From positions 1 through 52,507 of the forward strand of contig NZ_JAATVU010000040.1 of the NCBI RefSeq assembly GCF_013184745.1: DNA of 52,507 nucleotides. Direction: 5' to 3'. Origin of the DNA: Mangrovicoccus sp. HB161399. Its GTDB lineage: Bacteria > Pseudomonadota > Alphaproteobacteria > Rhodobacterales > Rhodobacteraceae. Below the pieces are notes generated by a model. It searched no databases and had not been told where the DNA came from. It saw only the letters and a program-made list of their open reading frames with translations. Shown here one piece after another: positions 42,422 through 49,978 of this stretch (position 1 is its first letter; each line of letters opens with the position of its first letter). The translations under genes and the position numbers were made by a program.

Positions 42422-43348
42422 ATGCCCCTGATCCACGAGAAGACCGGCGGTGTCTTCGTCATCTCCGCCACGCCCTTCCACCCCGATGGCGCCATCGACT
42501 GGGACAGCCTCGACCGGCTGACCGACAGCTATTTCGAGGACGGGGCCGACGGGCTGACCATTCTGGGCATGATGGGCGAGGCGCCCAAGATGACCCAGAC
42601 CGAGGCGGCCGGGATCGCCGCCCGCGTCATCGCCCGTGCGGGCGACCGTCCGGTGGTGGTCGGCGTCTCCGCCCCCGGCCTCGCCGCGCTCGGCGAGCTG
42701 AGCCGGGAGGTGATGGACCTGGGCGCCGCCGGCGTCATGGTCGCCCCGCCCGGCAGCCTGAACACCGATCCGAAGATCCACGGCTACTATGCCCAGGTCT
42801 GCGAGCTGCTCGGGCCGGAGGTGCCGGTGGTGCTGCAGGATTTCCCGCTGGCCACCAAGGTGCAGATCTCCGACGAGGTGCTGGCCCGGATCATCGCCGA
42901 CATGCCCTCCATCAAGATGCTCAAGCACGAGGACTGGCCGGGCCTGTCGAAGATCTCGAAGATCCGCGCCGCCGAGGCTGCGGGCCAGCGGCGGATTTCG
43001 ATCCTCTGCGGCAATGCCGGGCTGTTCCTGCCCGAGGAGGTCGCCCGCGGCGCCGATGGCGCAATGACCGGCTTCGGCTATCCGAAGATGATGGTCGAGG
43101 TCACGCGGCTGGTGAAGGCGGGCGAGATCGACCGCGCGCAGGACCTCTTCGACGCCTATCTGCCGCTGATCCGCTACGAGAGCCAGCCGGGGCTGGGCCT
43201 GTCGATCCGCAAGCATGTGCTGGCACGGCGCGGCGTGATTGCCTCGGCCGCTGTCAGGAAACCGGGCGGGATGCTCGACGCGGCCGCCATGGCCGAGGTC
43301 GACCGGCTGATCGCCCGGCAGGAGAAACGCCTGGAGGAGCTGGGCTGA
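42422..43348 (+). CDS. DapA/dihydrodipicolinate synthase family aldolase
   Basis: A 308-residue class I aldolase-like TIM barrel. The canonical GTTGE loop reads GMMGE here and the catalytic Tyr region reads VLQDFPLAT with no Tyr; the Schiff-base Lys is Lys165 or Lys168 in SIKMLKHEDWPG. It is therefore not a true dihydrodipicolinate synthase but one of the diverse lyases of the family, acting on an oxo-acid formed downstream of the amidohydrolase. It shares one base with the SDR gene that follows (TGATG). Confidence 0.82.
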   Translation: MPLIHEKTGGVFVISATPFHPDGAIDWDSLDRLTDSYFEDGADGLTILGMMGEAPKMTQTEAAGIAARVIARAGDRPVVVGVSAPGLAALGELSREVMDLGAAGVMVAPPGSLNTDPKIHGYYAQVCELLGPEVPVVLQDFPLATKVQISDEVLARIIADMPSIKMLKHEDWPGLSKISKIRAAEAAGQRRISILCGNAGLFLPEEVARGADGAMTGFGYPKMMVEVTRLVKAGEIDRAQDLFDAYLPLIRYESQPGLGLSIRKHVLARRGVIASAAVRKPGGMLDAAAMAEVDRLIARQEKRLEELG

Positions 43349-44121
43349 TGGATTTCGGACTTTCGGGGAAAACCGCGCTGGTCCTCGGCGCGAGCCGCGG
43401 CCTCGGCGCCGCCTGCGCGCGCGAGCTGGCGCTGGAAGGCGTCACTGTCCATGCGGCTGCACGAAATGCGGCTGCGATTGCCGATTGGTCGGCCGATCTG
43501 CCCGCAGGCCGGGTGATCCCGGTGGCGCTTGACCTTTCCGACCCGGATCAGGTCGCCGCGGTCGCGGGCGAGATGGCGAAGACGGGCATCGACATCCTGA
43601 TCGCCAATTCCGGCGGCCCCAAGGCCGGCCCGGCGATGGGCCAGAGCACCGCCGCCTGGCAGGCCGCATGGGAGGCGATGGCGCTGCCCATCATCTCGCT
43701 GGCCGAAGCGCTGCTGCCGGGAATGTGCGCGCGCGGCTTCGGGCGGATCATCACCATCGGCTCGTCGGGCATCGTCTCGCCGATCCCGGGGCTGGCTCTG
43801 TCGAACGGCATCCGCGGCGCGCTTGCGGGCTGGTCGAAGACGCTGGCGGGCGAGGTGGCCCATAAGGGCGTGACCGTCAACATGGTGCTGCCCGGGCGGA
43901 TCGGCACCGATCGCGTGGCCGAGCTCGATGCCGGGCGCGCCGAGAAGACCGGCCAGAGCGTCGAGGCGGTTGCCGCCGCCTCGCGCGCCACGATCCCGGC
44001 AGGGCGCTATGGCGATCCGGCGGAATTCGCCGCCGTGGCCGCCTTCCTCGCCTCGGCGCGGGCTTCCTATGTCACCGGCTCGATGATCCGGGTCGACGGA
44101 GGGATGCTGCGCAACCTCTGA
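43348..44121 (+). CDS. Short-chain dehydrogenase/reductase family protein lacking YxxxK
   Basis: A 257-residue SDR. The cofactor motif is VLGASRGLGAAC and the NAG-like motif is IANSGG. After the catalytic Ser (Ser139 in IGSSG), the expected Tyr and Lys positions hold Ser152 and Arg156 in LALSNGIRGAL. Such proteins form a known-looking SDR subgroup with SNxxR in place of YxxxK, and the usual proton relay cannot operate. It is the last gene of the transporter operon and converges on the GATase gene with only 8 bp between the stops. Confidence 0.85.
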   Translation: MDFGLSGKTALVLGASRGLGAACARELALEGVTVHAAARNAAAIADWSADLPAGRVIPVALDLSDPDQVAAVAGEMAKTGIDILIANSGGPKAGPAMGQSTAAWQAAWEAMALPIISLAEALLPGMCARGFGRIITIGSSGIVSPIPGLALSNGIRGALAGWSKTLAGEVAHKGVTVNMVLPGRIGTDRVAELDAGRAEKTGQSVEAVAAASRATIPAGRYGDPAEFAAVAAFLASARASYVTGSMIRVDGGMLRNL

Positions 44122-44133
44122 GCCGCGGCTCAG
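44118..44133. terminator. Palindrome containing both convergent stop codons
   Basis: CTGAGCCGCGGCTCAG is a perfect 16-bp palindrome. Its left TGA is the SDR stop and its right TCA is the GATase stop on the minus strand. There is no loop, so a very stable hairpin is unlikely; it may slow polymerases from both sides or be a coincidence of convergent packing. Confidence 0.35.
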
Positions 44134-44864
44134 GCGGGCAAGGGCTCCATCTCGGCCTCTTCGGCAACCGCGCCGATCTGGCCCGTCCGGCTGCGGTATG
44201 CGCGGGCGGCCGTCACCAGCGCCCGGAAGATCCGGCGCTGGCGGCGCAGGTAGAACAGGTGCTCGGGATGCCACTGCACCCCGAGCGCGAAGGGATCGCG
44301 GATGCGCTCGACCGCCTGGACCATGCCGCCCTCGTCGCGCGCGGCGATCACCAGCCCGTCGCCCAGATCCTTCACAGCCTGCGAGTGCAGCGCGTTGACC
44401 CTGAGCCCCTTGCGCCCCATCAGCCGCGCCAGCCGCGAGCCCTCGGCGGTGCAGACCGTTTTGCGCGGCAGCACCGTCCAGACATGGCGGCTGGTGGTGT
44501 AGACCTTGTAGGCGTCCTGGTGGAGCGTGCCGCCGAGCGCGACATTCATCATCTGCGCGCCGCGGCAGATGCCGAGGATCGGCGTGTTCTGGGTCCATGC
44601 CTCGGAGACCAGGCGGCGCTCCAGCTCGTCGCGGGCGGGGTCGAGCCGGGCCGCGGTGACGAATTCGCCGCCGTAGAAATCCGGCGAGATGTCGTCGCCG
44701 CCGCCGATGACCACGCCGTGCACCGCATCGACATCGGCATCGCGCCCGGCCTGCCAGCGGATCGCCCGCCCGCCGGCCAGCCAGACGTTGAAGGCGATCA
44801 GCGGGAAGATCCTCCATCCGGAGCGCCGCGAGACTGTGACGCCGATCAGGGGCCTGTCCATCAT
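44130..44864 (-). CDS. Class I glutamine amidotransferase-like protein, PuuD-type
   Basis: A 244-residue GATase1 domain protein of the gamma-glutamyl-GABA hydrolase (Peptidase_C26) type. The nucleophile Cys lies in ILGICRGAQMMNVALGG and the catalytic His-Glu in GVQWHPEHL; VIGGGDDISPDFYGG marks the family. An in-frame ATG 3 bp later (44861) has a better-spaced GGAG and may be the true start. It lies 10 bp after the amidoligase gene. GATase1 proteins paired with amidoligases are thought to remove or recycle the glutamyl-type amide made by the ligase. It is the last gene of the nepR-ecfG operon. Confidence 0.85.
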   Translation of the reverse strand: MMDRPLIGVTVSRRSGWRIFPLIAFNVWLAGGRAIRWQAGRDADVDAVHGVVIGGGDDISPDFYGGEFVTAARLDPARDELERRLVSEAWTQNTPILGICRGAQMMNVALGGTLHQDAYKVYTTSRHVWTVLPRKTVCTAEGSRLARLMGRKGLRVNALHSQAVKDLGDGLVIAARDEGGMVQAVERIRDPFALGVQWHPEHLFYLRRQRRIFRALVTAARAYRSRTGQIGAVAEEAEMEPLPA

Positions 44865-44874
44865 CCGCTCCGGC

Positions 44875-45864
44875 TCAATGGTCCTTCAGCACCCGGTCGA
44901 GACGTTCGACCCAGGCGCCTTCCGAAAACGGGCGGCCGCGGAAATTCTGCAGCCAGTCGCGTCCCGTGCGCTCCAGCAGCCGCGGCATTGCCGCCAGCGC
45001 TTCGACCGTGCGCCATTTCTCCCATTCGCCCGTGATGGTCCAGCCCGGCTCGTCGATGCGGCTGGAGGGCAGGCGGAAATGCCATGTCGGCCTTGCGGAG
45101 GGGGCGTCGGCCCCGAGCTTCGCGGTGATCCGCCCGCCGTCGATCGAGCGGAACAAGGGCAGCATGTCGAGCCCGTAATTCCGCGACGGGGCGTGCTCCA
45201 GGTAGAGGTCGATGAGCCGGTCGATGGAGGTGCCGTCCGGGTCGAGCCGCAGGAGCGCCTCGCGCAGCGCGTCGGGCCAGGGCGAGGTGAAGGGCAGGGC
45301 GCGGCGGGCCATGCTCATCGGCTCGTGCTGGCGGAACCACGGTTCCAGCACGGCCCAGGCCTGCATCACGGGCAGGATCGCCGCCACGCTGCAATCGGTC
45401 TGCTCGGGATTGAAATGCACGCCGAAGCCGCTCATCACGCCGGACCGCGTGCCCTCGGCGCCGGCCTCGCGCAGCACCTCGGCCAGCTTGTCGAGCTCGG
45501 GCAGGTCCTCTTCGGGGATCGGTCCGGTGATGACCTCGGCCGGGATCACCTGGTGGGCGAGGGTGCCGACCAGGTCCGGGGCGCTGGCCAGCTTGTCCTT
45601 GAAGGATGTGTCGAGCTCGATCCGCACATCGCCCAGCCGGGTTCCGGCCACTTCGCGGTCGAAGCGCCCCTTGCGGGCAATCTCGCCGCCGAGATGTCCG
45701 GCGACGAGGCTGGCGATGCGGTCCTCGTCGAGGCCGGAGAATTCGATTTCGACGCCGACGCGGCGTCCGGTGGGCGCCCCGGCGGGCGCCAGGCCGAGCG
45801 TTTCGAGATGTTCCATGCTCCGCAAACGCGGCAAGTCTCCGCCGGTTCCCTCCTGCCGGGTCAT
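44875..45864 (-). CDS. Glutamine synthetase-like amidoligase family protein
   Basis: A 329-residue amidoligase (Amidoligase_2 type), an ATP-dependent enzyme that forms amide bonds. The first strand GRRVGVEIEFSGL supplies the metal-binding Glu pair; IELDTSF and SGFGVHFNPE follow, and EHAPSRNYGLDMLPLF and PTWHFRLPSSRID fit the rest of the fold. The start overlaps the kinase stop (ATGA), and the GATase gene follows closely. The amide product is unknown: possible acceptors are peptides, polyamines or proteins. Its place in a stress-regulator operon is noteworthy. Confidence 0.83.
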   Translation of the reverse strand: MTRQEGTGGDLPRLRSMEHLETLGLAPAGAPTGRRVGVEIEFSGLDEDRIASLVAGHLGGEIARKGRFDREVAGTRLGDVRIELDTSFKDKLASAPDLVGTLAHQVIPAEVITGPIPEEDLPELDKLAEVLREAGAEGTRSGVMSGFGVHFNPEQTDCSVAAILPVMQAWAVLEPWFRQHEPMSMARRALPFTSPWPDALREALLRLDPDGTSIDRLIDLYLEHAPSRNYGLDMLPLFRSIDGGRITAKLGADAPSARPTWHFRLPSSRIDEPGWTITGEWEKWRTVEALAAMPRLLERTGRDWLQNFRGRPFSEGAWVERLDRVLKDH

Positions 45865-47618
45865 GCGGGCGAGAATTCCTCCTCCGGGTCCTCCTCGGGC
45901 AGGGGATCCTCGAAGGGATCCTCCTGGAAGCCCTGCACCACGAAGCGGCAGGTCAGGTGGTATGCGTGCTCGCCGTCCTCGATCTGGGCCGTCGCGCCCA
46001 GCTGCGAGGCAAAGGCGCGGATCAGGTTGGTGCCGAGGCCCGAGGAACTGATCGCATCCCCGGGCATCACCGGCACGGGACCCTTGGAATTCTCGACGGT
46101 CAGGCAGGCATGGCCGCCGCCCTCGTCGACCAGCGTGACCCGGATCCAGCCCGGCCGCCCCTTCTCGTTCCCTGCATATTTCAGCGCGTTGGTGATCGCC
46201 TCGGTGGTCAGCAGGCTGATCGGCACCGCCTGGTCGGGATAGAGCCTCAGCCGGTCGAAGCGGGTCTCGATCTCGGTGCGCCGGGTTGGGCCGGCGAATT
46301 CGGCGAGCTGGTCGACCAGGTCCTTCAGCAGGGGGCCGGCCTGGACCGCGCCGAGATTTTCCGTGCGGTAGAGCGTGCGGTGCACCGTGGCCAGCGACAG
46401 GACGCGCGCCTGCAGGCGCTTCAGCGCGTGCTTGGCCTCGGGCGCCTTCAGCTTGCGCATCTGCATGTTCATGATCGAGGAGATCAGCTGCAGGTTGTTC
46501 TTCACCCGGTGATGGACTTCCTTCAGCAGGACGTTCTTGTCGTGGATCAGCATCTCCAGCTCGGCCTCGTCGCGCAGGATGGTTTCGCTGGCGGTGAGGA
46601 ACGTGTCGAAGATCTCGGCGATCTCGGCGGGCATGTCGGGGGTCGAGCCCAGCGGCAGGCTGCGGTTGCGGGCGAAGCGGCGCAGATCGTAGCGCAGCCG
46701 CCGGACATGGCGCAGCGCCAGCCGGTCGACGGCGACATAGGCGACGAGCAGGCTGGCCAGCCACATCAGCACCGGGAAGAGCGGGATCGCAACGGCCATG
46801 CCGACCAGTCCCGGCTGGGACACGTCGGGCGCCCAGATGCCGATCGCGTAGACCGTGCCGTCGATGATCGGGCTGACCGAATAGACCTGCGGGATGCCGC
46901 CGCGGCTGTCGGCGCGGAAGGTCATGCCGGTGTCGGTCGCCAGCGAGGCCAGCTCGCGGTCGGCCGGCAGCAGCGAGGTCGCCTCCTCGTCGCCGTCCGA
47001 GCTGGTCAGCACCGTGCCGTCGCGGTTGAAGGTCTTGAACACGGCGTCGCCGGGCGTGTCGCCGAGGGCGGCAAGGTCGCCCTGCTCGAGCGAGACGAAG
47101 ACGAAGGCCACCGGCTTTTCGTTCTTTATCACGGGCACGACGGAGATCAGCACCGGGCGGTGCGAGACCACCGGATTGGAGGAATAGTTCACGAAGGTGC
47201 GCGGGTTGGCCAGCAGGTCCTGCAGCACCGGCCAGTCGGAGACGTCGTAGCTTTCGCCGGTCGAGGCGCAGCTGATCGTGCCGTCGGGCAGGATGACCCC
47301 GGCGGAGGCGACGTCGGGATGGGCCCCGACGAAATCCTTCATCCCCGCGATGCAATTCGCGGTGTTGCCGGGATAGGCGGCGACGGCCTGGCCCAGGCCG
47401 GTGGCGGCACCGAAGGCCCACAGGATGTTCTCGCGGCTCTGCCGCGCAGCCGCGCTGGTCTCGTCGGCCAGCCGCGCTTCGGTCTGGGCGGCGATGCGGT
47501 TGACGACCTCATGGGTCTGCAGCACCGCCAGGAGTCCCACCGGCACGAGGGCAAGCGACAGGAACAGCATCAGCCGGACTGTCAGGCGCCGATGGAACTT
47601 CACTGGAGTCGTGGGCAC
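45861..47618 (-). CDS. HWE/HisKA_2 sensor histidine kinase of the general stress response
   Basis: A 585-residue membrane kinase starting at GTG. A first membrane helix (about 13-33) is followed by a periplasmic sensor of about 240 residues that looks like a double Cache/PAS fold, a second helix (about 273-295), a HAMP-like linker, the H-box KEVHHRVKNNLQLISS with His369/His370, and a HWE-type ATPase domain with TTEAITNALKYA and SSSGLGTNLIRAF. The acidic tail (EDPFEDPLPEEDPEEE) is unusual. Such kinases phosphorylate PhyR in alphaproteobacteria. It lies 13 bp downstream of ecfG in the same operon. Confidence 0.88.
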   Translation of the reverse strand: MPTTPVKFHRRLTVRLMLFLSLALVPVGLLAVLQTHEVVNRIAAQTEARLADETSAAARQSRENILWAFGAATGLGQAVAAYPGNTANCIAGMKDFVGAHPDVASAGVILPDGTISCASTGESYDVSDWPVLQDLLANPRTFVNYSSNPVVSHRPVLISVVPVIKNEKPVAFVFVSLEQGDLAALGDTPGDAVFKTFNRDGTVLTSSDGDEEATSLLPADRELASLATDTGMTFRADSRGGIPQVYSVSPIIDGTVYAIGIWAPDVSQPGLVGMAVAIPLFPVLMWLASLLVAYVAVDRLALRHVRRLRYDLRRFARNRSLPLGSTPDMPAEIAEIFDTFLTASETILRDEAELEMLIHDKNVLLKEVHHRVKNNLQLISSIMNMQMRKLKAPEAKHALKRLQARVLSLATVHRTLYRTENLGAVQAGPLLKDLVDQLAEFAGPTRRTEIETRFDRLRLYPDQAVPISLLTTEAITNALKYAGNEKGRPGWIRVTLVDEGGGHACLTVENSKGPVPVMPGDAISSSGLGTNLIRAFASQLGATAQIEDGEHAYHLTCRFVVQGFQEDPFEDPLPEEDPEEEFSPA

Positions 47619-47631
47619 GGGCTGGACTTCC

Positions 47632-48189
47632 TCAGGCGGTGGCGGTCCGGCCGGCGGAGATCACCGCCATCGTCGCCGGATCTGTCATTTCCATCGCTTC
47701 GTTCTCGTTGAGGTGCATCAGCTCGGCCAGCCGGGCGCGGCCGCGGTTGATGCGGCTCTTGATCGTGCCGACGGCGCAGCCGCAGGTCTCGGCCGCCTCC
47801 TCATAGGAGAAGCCGGAGGCCCCGACCAGGATCAGCGCCTCGCGCTGTTCGTCGGTCAGCTGGTCGAAGGCAACGCGGAAGTCGCGCAGCGCCAGCCGTC
47901 CGTCATGGGCGGGCTTTTCCGAGAGCTGCGCGGTCAGCACGCCGTCGCCGTCCTCGACCTCGCGGACCTTCTTGCGGCGGTCCGAGTAATAGGTGTTGCG
48001 GAGAATGGTGAAAAGCCAGGCGCGGAGGTTGGTTCCGGTCTGGAACTTGTCGAAATTGCTCCATGCCTTCAGGACGGTGTCCTGCACCAGGTCGTCAGCA
48101 GCGGCAGGCTGACGGGTGAGGCTCATCGCGAAGGCGCGCAGCGAAGGCAGCAGCGCGATAAGTTCTTCCCGGGGATCGGGGTGGCTCAT
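47632..48189 (-). CDS. ecfG: EcfG-type sigma factor of the general stress response
   Basis: A 185-residue sigma factor of the ECF15/EcfG group. Region 2 covers about 10-75 (FAMSLTRQPAAADDLVQDTVLKAW, core ADDLVQDTVLKAW; NLRAWLFTILRNTYYSDRRKK) and region 4 about 105-165 (LTDEQREALILVGASGFSYEEAA; CAVGTIKSRINRGRARLAELM). It directs RNA polymerase to GGAAC-N16/17-CGTT promoters and is held inactive by NepR. The start overlaps the nepR stop, and the kinase gene follows after 13 bp. Matching promoters are seen at several places in this window. Confidence 0.92.
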   Translation of the reverse strand: MSHPDPREELIALLPSLRAFAMSLTRQPAAADDLVQDTVLKAWSNFDKFQTGTNLRAWLFTILRNTYYSDRRKKVREVEDGDGVLTAQLSEKPAHDGRLALRDFRVAFDQLTDEQREALILVGASGFSYEEAAETCGCAVGTIKSRINRGRARLAELMHLNENEAMEMTDPATMAVISAGRTATA

Positions 48190-48335
48190 TTTCGGGTCTC
48201 CTGCTCGCGCAGCTGCTGGAGCAGCTGGGAGAGCTGATCGGGAATGGGCTGGTTCGCTGTCTCCTCGAAAATCCTCTTGAGATTCTCGTCGATCTGTTTC
48301 TGGACAGCGTCCTTGTCGGGCTTGGAGCTTGCCAT
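48186..48335 (-). CDS. nepR: Anti-sigma factor NepR
   Basis: A small protein, 49 residues from the start chosen here. The core VQKQIDENLKRIFEETANQPIPDQLSQLL has the two-helix NepR pattern (QIDENLKRIF; IPDQLSQLLQQL) that wraps EcfG or the sigma-like domain of PhyR. A longer frame starts at 48386, but that ATG lies between the -35 and -10 elements of the EcfG promoter, upstream of any transcript, and the ATG at 48335 has GAGGA ahead of it. It overlaps the ecfG start by 4 bp, the classical nepR-ecfG coupling. Confidence 0.88.
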   Translation of the reverse strand: MASSKPDKDAVQKQIDENLKRIFEETANQPIPDQLSQLLQQLREQETRK

Positions 48336-48367
48336 CTCGTCCTCGTGCAATATTTTTTTGGCCGCGC

Positions 48368-48392
48368 GGAACAAAACGTCTCCCATGGGGTT
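48368..48392 (+). promoter_or_regulatory. EcfG-like promoter of phyR, overlapping the divergent one
   Basis: On the plus strand GGAAC (48368-48372), 16 bp and GGTT (48389-48392) differ from the consensus in one base of the -10 element. It overlaps the nepR-ecfG promoter almost completely, facing the other way, and sits 35 bp upstream of the phyR ATG. Confidence 0.5.
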
Positions 48393-48399
48393 CGGTTCC
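48375..48399 (-). promoter_or_regulatory. EcfG-type promoter of the nepR-ecfG operon
   Basis: On the minus strand GGAAC (48399-48395), 16 bp and CGTT (48378-48375) match the consensus exactly. It would give autoactivation of nepR-ecfG and the downstream kinase, amidoligase and GATase genes. The predicted transcript starts near 48367 and decides the nepR start. Confidence 0.8.
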
Positions 48400-48426
48400 C
48401 GAGTGCATCAAAAAAAGTTGGAAGCT

Positions 48427-49230
48427 ATGAGCCAGGACATCAATATCGCGGACTCGGTTGCAGCGGAACTTCCCTATCTGCGGCGCTATGCCCGTGCCCT
48501 GACCGGCAGCCAGGCTAGCGGAGACCAGTATGCGGTGGCGACGCTCGAGGCGGTTCTGCAGAATTCCTCGGCCGTGACCGAAAGCTCGTCGGTCCGCGTG
48601 GGCCTCTACCGGACCTTCCATGCCATCTGGGCCAGCTCGGGCCGCCAGATCGAGTCCGGAGAGACCGGGGCCCTCGCCAAGGCGCAGCGGCGGCTCGACC
48701 ACCTGACCGCGGGCACGCGCGAGGCGCTGCTGCTGTCGAGCATCGAGGAATTCTCGGAGCGGGAGGTCGCCGAGATCATGGAAGAGACCGTGGAGTCGGT
48801 GCACCTGCTGATCGAGAAGGCGCGCGACGAGATGGCCGACCGGGCCGCGGGCCGGGTGATGATCATCGAGGACGAGACCATCATCGCGATGGATCTGGAG
48901 GGCATCGTCTCGGGCATCGGCCACGAGGTGACCGGCATCGCCCGCACGGCGAGCGCCGCGGTGGAGCTGGGCAAGGCCGACAAGCCCGACCTTGTGCTGG
49001 CCGACATCCATCTGGCCGATGACAGCTCGGGGATCGATGCGGTCAACGAGCTGCTGGCGCATTTCGGCACGCTGCCGGTGATCTTCATCACCGCTTATCC
49101 GGAGCGCCTGCTGACCGGCGAGCGGCCGGAGCCGGCCTTCCTGATTGCCAAGCCCTACAACGAGGACCAGGTGCGCTCGGCCGTCAGCCAGGCGCTGTTC
49201 CTGTCCTCGACCGAGGAACTCTCGGTCTGA
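48427..49230 (+). CDS. phyR: PhyR, sigma-like response regulator and anti-anti-sigma factor
   Basis: A 267-residue regulator. Residues 1-135 mimic an ECF sigma factor (region 2-like LPYLRRYARALTGS; region 4-like LTAGTREALLLSSIEEFSEREVAEIM) and bind NepR. Residues 143-260 form the receiver: acidic pocket Glu148-Asp149, phospho-acceptor Asp193 in VLADIHLADD, the Thr in FITAYPE and the Lys in IAKPYNE. Phosphorylation by an HWE kinase frees it to sequester NepR and release EcfG. It diverges from nepR-ecfG with overlapping promoters. GGAAG lies ahead of the ATG. Confidence 0.94.
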   Translation: MSQDINIADSVAAELPYLRRYARALTGSQASGDQYAVATLEAVLQNSSAVTESSSVRVGLYRTFHAIWASSGRQIESGETGALAKAQRRLDHLTAGTREALLLSSIEEFSEREVAEIMEETVESVHLLIEKARDEMADRAAGRVMIIEDETIIAMDLEGIVSGIGHEVTGIARTASAAVELGKADKPDLVLADIHLADDSSGIDAVNELLAHFGTLPVIFITAYPERLLTGERPEPAFLIAKPYNEDQVRSAVSQALFLSSTEELSV

Positions 49231-49258
49231 GCGAACCCGGACTGTTCGGACGGAACGG

Positions 49259-49289
49259 GGGGAGGAGCCGAAGGGCCGCCTCCCCTTTT
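49259..49289 (+). terminator. Intrinsic terminator of phyR
   Basis: GGGGAGG (49259-49265) pairs with CCTCCCC (49279-49285) and TTTT follows, 28 bp after the phyR stop. Confidence 0.7.
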
Positions 49290-49727
49290 CCGTTCGGTCC
49301 GCGCGGCAGCGGCGGCGGTCCGTGCCGGGAAAAAGAGAGGGCCGGGCGTTTCCGCCCAGCCCCACAACCCCACCTGTAACAAGGGTCGTTCGGTGCGGCG
49401 CCGCGGGTGCTCCCGCAGTCGCCTGAATCCTTCCGGCCTGCTGCCGGATCATGATTGGCCTTTGCAACCTTTTCATGACCCTTGGCAAGATCCCGGGCCA
49501 TGCCCTGGTGTCATGCCGTTCATGCATGTGCTGCATCGGCTCCGGCCCGGCGGCAACGGGCGCTGCCGTTCCGCCTGTCCTGTCCGGGATGAACGCCTGC
49601 AGGGGCCGGGGGTTCCGGCGGTCCGGGACTTTTTTTGCGCGGATGCCGCGCGCGGTGTCCGGGCCGGCGGAGGATAGGTGGACGGGCGCGAGTGCGGACG
49701 CCCGTCCCATGCCGTTGCTGAAGGGCG
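49290..49727. other. Gene-free stretch after phyR
   Basis: About 440 bp between the phyR terminator and the DUF1328 gene. Open frames have no ribosome binding site or recognisable sequence. I see no RNA gene or repeat that I can support. Confidence 0.5.
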
Positions 49728-49901
49728 TCAGCGCGGCACGTTTCCGCGGAACGCCCGGGCGACGAGGGCGATCACGAAGAGCACGAGGAATACGAAGAAC
49801 AGGATCTGCGCGATGCCGGCAGATGCGGATGCGATGCCGCCGAAGCCGAACAGGCCGGCAACCAGGGCGACGACAAGGAACACTAGGGCCCAGTAAAGCA
49901 T
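49728..49901 (-). CDS. DUF1328/UPF0391 small membrane protein
   Basis: A 57-residue protein made almost entirely of two membrane helices: [20 protein letters not shown] and, after [27 protein letters not shown], ending RAFRGNVPR. This is the DUF1328 signature. Members are small stress-associated inner membrane proteins without a known molecular role. AAAGGAGAG precedes the ATG. An EcfG-like promoter lies 48 bp upstream, which would place it in the same regulon as phyR and ecfG next door. Confidence 0.85.
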   Translation of the reverse strand: MLYWALVFLVVALVAGLFGFGGIASASAGIAQILFFVFLVLFVIALVARAFRGNVPR

Positions 49902-49948
49902 GGTCTCTCTCCTTTGGTTGCGCCTCCGGAGGAAGCGATTGACCTGTC

Positions 49949-49973
49949 AACCCCAAAGGCGGGAGAGAGTTCC
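49949..49973 (-). promoter_or_regulatory. EcfG-like promoter of the DUF1328 gene
   Basis: On the minus strand GGAAC (49973-49969), 16 bp and GGTT (49952-49949) match the consensus except for one -10 base. The start of the downstream receiver-like gene on the same strand lies well upstream, so the promoter overlaps only that gene's end region. Confidence 0.5.
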
Positions 49974-49978
49974 GTGCT

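Noticed and set aside
48336-48386. Longer NepR with 17 extra N-terminal residues
   Set aside because: Its ATG lies inside the EcfG promoter, between the -35 and -10 elements, so it would not be transcribed from it.
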